In this document: piece by piece, positions 40,346 through 43,931 of the stretch | Layout: every line of letters starts with the position of its first letter | Numbering within the stretch: the stretch's first letter is position 1 | NCBI GenBank assembly: GCA_016219185.1 | Contig: JACRBZ010000041.1 | Coordinates: forward strand, 1-43,931 | Source of the DNA: Deltaproteobacteria bacterium | GTDB taxonomy: Bacteria > Desulfobacterota > Desulfobacteria > Desulfobacterales > Desulfatirhabdiaceae | DNA length: 43,931 nt | Reading direction: 5' to 3' | Translations under genes and position numbers: made by a program | The notes under the pieces: model-generated | Database searches by the model: none | What the model was told of the DNA's origin: nothing | The model's input: the letters and a program-made list of their open reading frames with translations, nothing else

Positions 40346-40520
40346 GTGGACGATCCTTCCTTGTTGTGACATTGGTGACATGATAGTGAGTATAACATGG
40401 ATGTTTCGGGTTATCAAAAATCTTCTCTTTCAGGATGTGTAAAAAAAACTTGTCACATCCTCCTGATCTGAATTACCATCAGACTATTCAATTCCCCCCA
40501 TTTTTTCAGGAGAATGACAG

Positions 40521-41000
40521 ATGTCTTCTTTTACACATATCGATTCACAAGGCCGGGTGCGGATGGTGGATGTATCGGATAAACCGCCGACCCTGAGAAT
40601 TGCCGTGGCGCAGGGAATCATCTCCATGAAGCCCGAAACCTTTGCCATGATCCAGAACCAGACGGCGAAAAAAGGCAACGTCCTGGAGACCGCCCGCATT
40701 GCCGGGATCATGGGAGCCAAACGCACATCGGATTTGATTCCCATGTGTCATCCCCTGAACATCAAGCATGCCCAGATCGACTTTTTTCCGGATGCGGAAA
40801 AAAACGTCATCCGGATTGAAGCCTCCGTGCGCATCATCGATCAGACGGGGGTCGAAATGGAGGCTTTGACGGCCGTATCCGTTGCCGCCCTCACCATTTA
40901 CGACATGTGCAAGGCAACCGACCGGGAAATGATGATTTCCGACATCTACCTTTTGGAAAAGTCCGGCGGAAAAAGCGGAACCTTCACCCGATCCCCATGA
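40521..41000 (+). CDS. moaC: cyclic pyranopterin monophosphate synthase
   Basis: 159 residues. Family motifs are present: GRVRMVDVSDKPPT near the start, AARIAGIMGAKRTSDLIPMCHPLNI, GVEMEALTAVSVAALTIYDMCKA and the C-terminal LLEKSGGKSGTF with the catalytic lysine region. With MoaA it forms the first intermediate of the molybdenum cofactor, needed by the molybdopterin enzyme at 30722-32926. An AGGAGA site precedes the ATG. The stop overlaps the start of rmuC (ATGA). Confidence 0.96.
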   Translation: MSSFTHIDSQGRVRMVDVSDKPPTLRIAVAQGIISMKPETFAMIQNQTAKKGNVLETARIAGIMGAKRTSDLIPMCHPLNIKHAQIDFFPDAEKNVIRIEASVRIIDQTGVEMEALTAVSVAALTIYDMCKATDREMMISDIYLLEKSGGKSGTFTRSP

Positions 41001-42079
41001 ATACCCAGACGCTCATCATTTTTTCTGGCGGAGCCGCTGTCGGTATTTTCGCAGGTTTTCTGGCGGGCTGGTTCTTATCCAGGGCCAGACTGAATTTCCG
41101 CTACTATAAGTCTCTGGTCGAAGACCGCTCGGAAATCGCCTCCTTGATCGTTCAACCCCTGAAAGACACGCTGGATCGCTATGATCACAATATTCAGGAA
41201 ATGGAAAGATCCAGGCAAAACGCTTACGGCGGGCTTTCCGAACAGATCCGGTCCCTGATCGATACCCAGGCCATTCTTCACCAGGAAACCGGCAATCTGG
41301 CCAAGGCGCTTCGAGTTCCCCATGTTCGCGGCAGGTGGGGGGAAATGACCCTGAAGCGGGTGGCGGAGATATCCGGCATGGCGGATCACTGTGATTTTGT
41401 CGAGCAGAATTCCGTGACCTCGGAGGATGGGCTCTTGCGGCCGGACATGATCGTAACCCTTTCAGGTCAGCGCCGGATCGTGATAGACGCCAAGGTGTCC
41501 CTATCCGCCTATCTGGAATCCCTGGAAGCGGAAACAGATGCGGATCAAAGGCGGCTGCTGGAAGCCCACGCCCGGCAGGTTCAGGCCCATATTCAGAAAC
41601 TGGCGGCAAAATCCTATTGGGCGCAGTTTCAGCCGTCCCCGGAATTCGTGGTTCTCTTTATTCCCGGAGAAAATTTTTTCAGCGCAGCCCTTTCCCATGC
41701 TCCGGACCTCATTGAATACGGTGCGGCAAAAGGCGTGATTCTGGCAACACCCGCCACGTTGATTTCGCTCTTAAAGACCATCGCCTTCGGGTGGCGCCAG
41801 GAAGCCGGCGAGGCCAATGCCCGTGAAATTCATCGCATGGGATGCGAGCTCTACGATCGGCTTTGCATCATGGCCGGCCATTTTCATCATCTGGGAAAGG
41901 ACATCGACCGCTGCGTGACCACCTATAATCAGTTGGTCGGCTCTTATGAAAAGCGCGTGCTGCCCGCGTGCCGAAGATTTACGGATCTTGGCGTTTCGGC
42001 CAAAGGCAGTGCAACTTTGGCAAATGGGGCTGCGGTTGAAAAAAGACCGGTTCAGATCATCCAGGGAGACGAGGAATGA
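40997..42079 (+). CDS. rmuC: DNA recombination protein RmuC
   Basis: 360 residues from the ATG at 40997, which overlaps the moaC stop; the frame is open further upstream but inside moaC. An N-terminal membrane helix (LIIFSGGAAVGIFAGFLAGWFL) and a helical segment (about 45-100) are followed by the RmuC nuclease-fold domain with VRGRWGEMTLKRVAEISGM, RRIVIDAKVSLSAYL and FVVLFIPGENFFSAAL. RmuC limits recombination at inverted repeats by an unclear mechanism. Its stop overlaps the mltA start. Confidence 0.94.
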   Translation: MNTQTLIIFSGGAAVGIFAGFLAGWFLSRARLNFRYYKSLVEDRSEIASLIVQPLKDTLDRYDHNIQEMERSRQNAYGGLSEQIRSLIDTQAILHQETGNLAKALRVPHVRGRWGEMTLKRVAEISGMADHCDFVEQNSVTSEDGLLRPDMIVTLSGQRRIVIDAKVSLSAYLESLEAETDADQRRLLEAHARQVQAHIQKLAAKSYWAQFQPSPEFVVLFIPGENFFSAALSHAPDLIEYGAAKGVILATPATLISLLKTIAFGWRQEAGEANAREIHRMGCELYDRLCIMAGHFHHLGKDIDRCVTTYNQLVGSYEKRVLPACRRFTDLGVSAKGSATLANGAAVEKRPVQIIQGDEE

Positions 42080-43314
42080 AGACAAGGGGAACTGATAAAA
42101 AGAGTATCGCGCAAGGCTTGCGGATGAGCCTGTCACGGTTAGCCCTGGGCATGGTCCTCCTGCTCTCCGCCTGCGCGCCCGTCAAGACCCCGGCCGTTGT
42201 TGAAACCCCGCCTGCCCTTGTCAAACTGACCCCTTCGGCATATCCGGCGCTACCCGATGATTTGAATTATGAGGGGCTGAACCGCTGCATTCAAATGAGT
42301 CTGGCGTATTTAAGAAAACTTCCCCGGGACCGGGCCTTTTCTTTTGGCACGGATTCTTACACCGCGGCTCATCTGATCCGCTCTCTTGAAGTTTTTCAGG
42401 AATTCATTCAAACCGGACCCTCAGCGGATCAAATCACTGCCATGATTCGAAGCGATTTTGAAGTTTACCGGGCTGCCGGGGCTTCCGAAAAGGTGCTCTT
42501 CACCGGATATTACGAGCCGGTATTAAAGGGAAGCCTCAAGGAAACTCCCCATTACCGCTATCCCATCTACAGCCGGCCCGACGATCTCATTGCCGTTGAT
42601 CTGTCTGCGTTTTCCGCCAAATATGCCGGAGAAACCATCACCGGCCGGTTTACGGGACAGACCCTCGTTCCCTATTACGATCGCAAAACCATCGAAAACC
42701 GGGAAATCTTCAAAGGCCAGGCCCTGGCCTGGGTCGGTGATCCCGTGGATCTGTTTTTCCTGCATATTCAGGGGTCCGGAAAAATCATGCTGGATCAGGG
42801 TAAAATTCTGAATGTGCATTACCACGCCACCAATGGACATCCTTACCGGAGCATCGGCAAGGTGCTGATCGATCAGGGAAAAATTCCCAAATCGGAAATC
42901 TCCATGCAGGCCATCCGCGCCTATTTGAAATCCCATCCCGAGGAGCAGGATACGGTGTTAAGCGCCAATCCAAGCTTTGTTTTTTTTAAAACCGAAACGG
43001 ACGGTCCCCTGGGAAACCTGAATGTCCCGCTGACACCGGGCCGCTCGCTCGCCGTTGATAAAAAAATCTTCCCGCCTGCTGCCTTGATGTATATTCAGGC
43101 TCAAAAGCCCGTCATGACCGAACCGGGACAGCTCGGAGCCTGGGAAGACTTCGGAAGATTCGCGCTGAATCAGGACACCGGCGGCGCCATTACCGGCCCC
43201 GGCCGGGCGGATATTTTCTGGGGAAACGGCCCTTACGCGGAACTGGCAGCCGGTCACCTTCAGCACCGGGGGGATATGTATTTTCTTATTTTAAAGCCCA
43301 CGGCGCTGCCATAA
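42076..43314 (+). CDS. mltA: membrane-bound lytic murein transglycosylase A
   Basis: 412 residues. A lipoprotein signal ends in the lipobox LLSACAP. The MltA domain includes KVLFTGYYEPVLKGS, GQALAWVGDPVDLFFLHIQGSG and YRSIGKVLIDQGKIPKSEIS. The C-terminal 3D domain has FALNQDTGGAITGPGRADIFWG, which contains the conserved aspartates including the likely catalytic one. It cleaves peptidoglycan from the outer membrane side. The start codon overlaps the rmuC stop, giving a coupled moaC-rmuC-mltA unit of unrelated functions. Confidence 0.96.
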   Translation: MKTRGTDKKSIAQGLRMSLSRLALGMVLLLSACAPVKTPAVVETPPALVKLTPSAYPALPDDLNYEGLNRCIQMSLAYLRKLPRDRAFSFGTDSYTAAHLIRSLEVFQEFIQTGPSADQITAMIRSDFEVYRAAGASEKVLFTGYYEPVLKGSLKETPHYRYPIYSRPDDLIAVDLSAFSAKYAGETITGRFTGQTLVPYYDRKTIENREIFKGQALAWVGDPVDLFFLHIQGSGKIMLDQGKILNVHYHATNGHPYRSIGKVLIDQGKIPKSEISMQAIRAYLKSHPEEQDTVLSANPSFVFFKTETDGPLGNLNVPLTPGRSLAVDKKIFPPAALMYIQAQKPVMTEPGQLGAWEDFGRFALNQDTGGAITGPGRADIFWGNGPYAELAAGHLQHRGDMYFLILKPTALP

Positions 43315-43370
43315 AAAAATCAATAACAACCGCGGTGTTGAATGAAGAAGATTTTAAATAATCATCAGAA

Positions 43371-43685
43371 TCAAGCCGCATGGAGCATCTGTATTTTGTT
43401 GAGTTCCTTTTCAAAGCGCTTTTCGGATTCCCATAAATCGATTGCATGCTGAGCATTCAACCAGAATTCAGGAGAATTTCCAAAAAGGCGGGAAAGCCTT
43501 AATGCCATGACAGGGGTGATAGCACGCCTGCTTCTTAAAACCTCGTTGATTGTCTGACGCGTAACACCCAAAGCCTCCGCCAACGATGCGGTTGTCAAGC
43601 TATAGTCAGGCATAAAATCCTCCCTGAGCATTTCACCGGGAGATGTCGGGGAAATTTCTCGTTTTGTGGTGTTTGGTATTGACAT
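43371..43685 (-). CDS. higA: HigA-family antitoxin
   Basis: 104 residues. SPGEMLREDFMPDYSLT is the family start, the helix-turn-helix is LAEALGVTRQTINEVLRSRRAIT, and LRLSRLFGNSPEFWLNAQHAIDLW is the typical HigA C-terminus. It neutralises the HigB toxin and represses the operon. It follows the higB stop by 11 bases, the usual toxin-first order of higBA. Confidence 0.93.
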   Translation of the reverse strand: MSIPNTTKREISPTSPGEMLREDFMPDYSLTTASLAEALGVTRQTINEVLRSRRAITPVMALRLSRLFGNSPEFWLNAQHAIDLWESEKRFEKELNKIQMLHAA

Positions 43686-43696
43686 GTTGTTGTTCC

Positions 43697-43931
43697 TCAG
43701 TGGTAATCTGTAATTTCGACATCGTATGCGTCACCCTCAATGAACCTGAAACATATTCGCCATTGATCATTGATTGAAATTGAATATTGCCCTTCTCTAT
43801 CTTCTTTAAGTGCATGCAATCGATTGCTGGGAGGTACCTTGAGGTCATTCAACGATGTTGCAAAATGGATATATTCCAATCGCCTTATGGCCCTTCGTAT
43901 CAAAACCGAAGGGAGGCTTTTTGTTTTACCC
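43697..43931 (-). CDS. higB: HigB-family RelE-like toxin, 5' end outside the window
   Basis: Partial: the frame is open to the right edge, reading KTKSLPSVLIRRAIRRLEY and then LKVPPSNRLHALKEDREGQYSISINDQWRICFRF, ending DAYDVEITDYH. This is the RelE/ParE-fold HigB toxin, a ribosome-dependent mRNA endonuclease. About 13 N-terminal residues are missing by comparison with the usual 92. A TTG at 43903 could be misread as the start, but family homology continues upstream of it. Confidence 0.9.
   Translation of the reverse strand, partial: GKTKSLPSVLIRRAIRRLEYIHFATSLNDLKVPPSNRLHALKEDREGQYSISINDQWRICFRFIEGDAYDVEITDYH

Overview
The window looks like chromosomal DNA of a sulfate-reducing Desulfobacterota bacterium of the Desulfobacterales/Desulfobacteraceae kind. 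This is inferred from gene content: acyl-CoA dehydrogenase inside a fatty-acid synthesis cluster, acetoacetyl-CoA synthetase, a large FAD/Fe-S/CCG lactate-dehydrogenase-type protein, an exported molybdopterin respiratory operon, cysteine-rich PAS sensors and a probable selenoprotein. No phage, transposase or CRISPR was seen. The genes are intact and tightly packed apart from one frameshifted gene at the left edge and partial genes at both edges.

Layout. 1-1010: edge gene start, a broken DUF1566 gene, and tRNA-Gln(CTG) with its own promoter and terminator. 1085-4135 (minus): thioredoxin/HEAT protein, CBS-pair protein, gltX. 4859-9175 (plus): rpmF, acyl-CoA dehydrogenase, fabG, acpP, fabF, a fatty-acid cluster in which the dehydrogenase sits where plsX/fabH/fabD usually lie. 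9172-11787 (minus): large hybrid histidine kinase. 11926-13881 (plus): acetoacetyl-CoA synthetase, followed by a 0.9-kb non-coding stretch made of a tandem duplication with a perfectly conserved 101-bp core. 14813-20686 (minus): YchF-like GTPase, a eukaryote-type glycogen branching enzyme, a lytic transglycosylase, a small unknown protein and an endonuclease-Q-like protein. 21059-26563 (plus): an RdgC-like protein split into two genes, dnaN, gyrB and an archaeal-type thymidylate synthase, a DNA replication and repair block. 26560-27948 (minus): asnS.

28218-35098 (minus) is the most striking region. It is a probable respiratory operon reading DUF3373 outer-membrane protein, monohaem cytochrome c, Tat-exported molybdopterin oxidoreductase, four-cluster ferredoxin subunit, FdnI-like cytochrome b, and a rhodanese-thioredoxin fusion. 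The fusion is interrupted by one in-frame TGA at the place of a family cysteine, followed by a SECIS-like hairpin, so it probably contains selenocysteine. A near-consensus sigma-54 promoter precedes the operon, and a divergent sigma-54 activator with a cysteine-rich PAS domain lies just beyond it.

36698-40345 (minus): a FAD/Fe-S/CCG oxidoreductase and a REC-PAS protein. 40521-43314 (plus): moaC, rmuC, mltA, overlapping head to tail. 43371-43931 (minus): a HigB-HigA toxin-antitoxin pair running off the right edge. All functional calls come from motifs and family knowledge; no database search was run.
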